From: Tomitella gaofuii | GTDB lineage: Bacteria > Actinomycetota > Actinomycetes > Mycobacteriales > Mycobacteriaceae | NCBI RefSeq assembly: GCF_014126825.1 | Contig: NZ_CP059900.1 | Location: 2,432,954-2,496,953, forward strand | Direction: 5' to 3' | DNA length: 64,000 nucleotides | Shown here: positions 63,913 through 64,000 of the stretch, piece by piece | Layout: each line of letters opens with the position of its first letter | Position numbering within the stretch: the stretch's first letter is position 1 | Notes under the pieces: generated by a model | What the model was told of the DNA's origin: nothing | The model's input: only the letters and a program-made list of their open reading frames with translations | Database searches by the model: none | Program-made: the position numbers and the translations under genes

Positions 63913-64000
63913 TCCGGGCCCTCCCCCTGCTCGAACGACGCCTGCATCGCTTCCGCCGTGGGCGAGGCGTTCTCGCGCCTGCCGACCCACCCGGTGATGA
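63909..64000 (-). CDS. thrS: Probable threonyl-tRNA synthetase, C-terminal end only
   Basis: The last 30 codons of a minus-strand gene that enters from the right edge and ends TGA at 63909-63911. It reads ITGWVGRRENASPTAEAM before an acidic tail. A Trp-Val/Ile-x-x-Arg-Arg ending and the position upstream of the HIT gene match thrS (Rv2614c), but too little is present for certainty. Confidence 0.6.
   Translation of the reverse strand, partial: ITGWVGRRENASPTAEAMQASFEQGEGPE

Overview
The window is a single contig of very high-GC DNA with dense, often overlapping genes (many ATGA/GTGA stop-start overlaps) and frequent GTG starts. Gene content and order identify it as a chromosome of the order Mycobacteriales (Corynebacteriales). 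From about 39.4 kb to the right edge the order is: radical SAM protein, hisS, glyoxalase-like hydrolase, secreted peptidyl-prolyl isomerase, rel, apt, peptide-binding lipoprotein, secF, secD, yajC, ruvB-ruvA-ruvC, yebC, pdxT, tesB, pdxS, Nudix, pimA, PIM acyltransferase, pgsA, HIT, thrS. This is the Rv2578c-Rv2614c neighbourhood of Mycobacterium tuberculosis with a few losses and insertions. The genus cannot be fixed from the sequence alone.

Left part (1-9.5 kb): a catabolic CoA-thioester operon on the + strand (VOC protein, acyl-CoA ligase, thiolase-like/Ltp2-like lyase, DUF35 partner, crotonase, acyl-CoA dehydrogenase, double-hotdog MaoC dehydratase, second acyl-CoA dehydrogenase). It is bounded by divergent class II aldolase and extradiol-dioxygenase-like genes and by a convergent TetR regulator. 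The set is what one round of steroid-type side-chain shortening needs: activation, dehydrogenation, hydration, then retro-aldol cleavage.

9.5-39.4 kb is an accessory region of short transcription units. It holds a decayed 0.9 kb stretch, a luciferase-like monooxygenase, a TMEM175-type channel, an M23-type lipoprotein, a Vgb-like propeller protein, a NarL-type two-component system and a DHPON-hydrolase-like enzyme. Next come an Asp-nucleophile alpha/beta hydrolase with a divergent CGNR regulator, a DapB-like oxidoreductase, a truncated beta-protein remnant, an SRPBCC/acyltransferase pair, two more acyl-CoA ligases, a carboxymuconolactone-decarboxylase-like protein, an FMN reductase and a PIF1-helicase/BRCT fusion. 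The region also has an ArsR-like regulator with a large operator, an RHH-Doc toxin-antitoxin module, formamidase with FmdB, an FUSC transporter, a crotonase, SnoaL-like proteins and a PspC protein.

39.4-64 kb is housekeeping: tRNA charging, stringent response, purine salvage, Sec export, Holliday-junction processing, PLP synthesis and phosphatidylinositol mannoside synthesis. Nearly all of it reads on the minus strand. Several conserved proteins here (SecD, RuvB, the peptide-binding lipoprotein, the Nudix protein) carry low-complexity or tandem-repeat insertions. Two strong hairpins, behind yebC and behind pdxS, divide the minus-strand run into transcription units. No tRNA, rRNA, CRISPR array, prophage or intact insertion sequence was seen.
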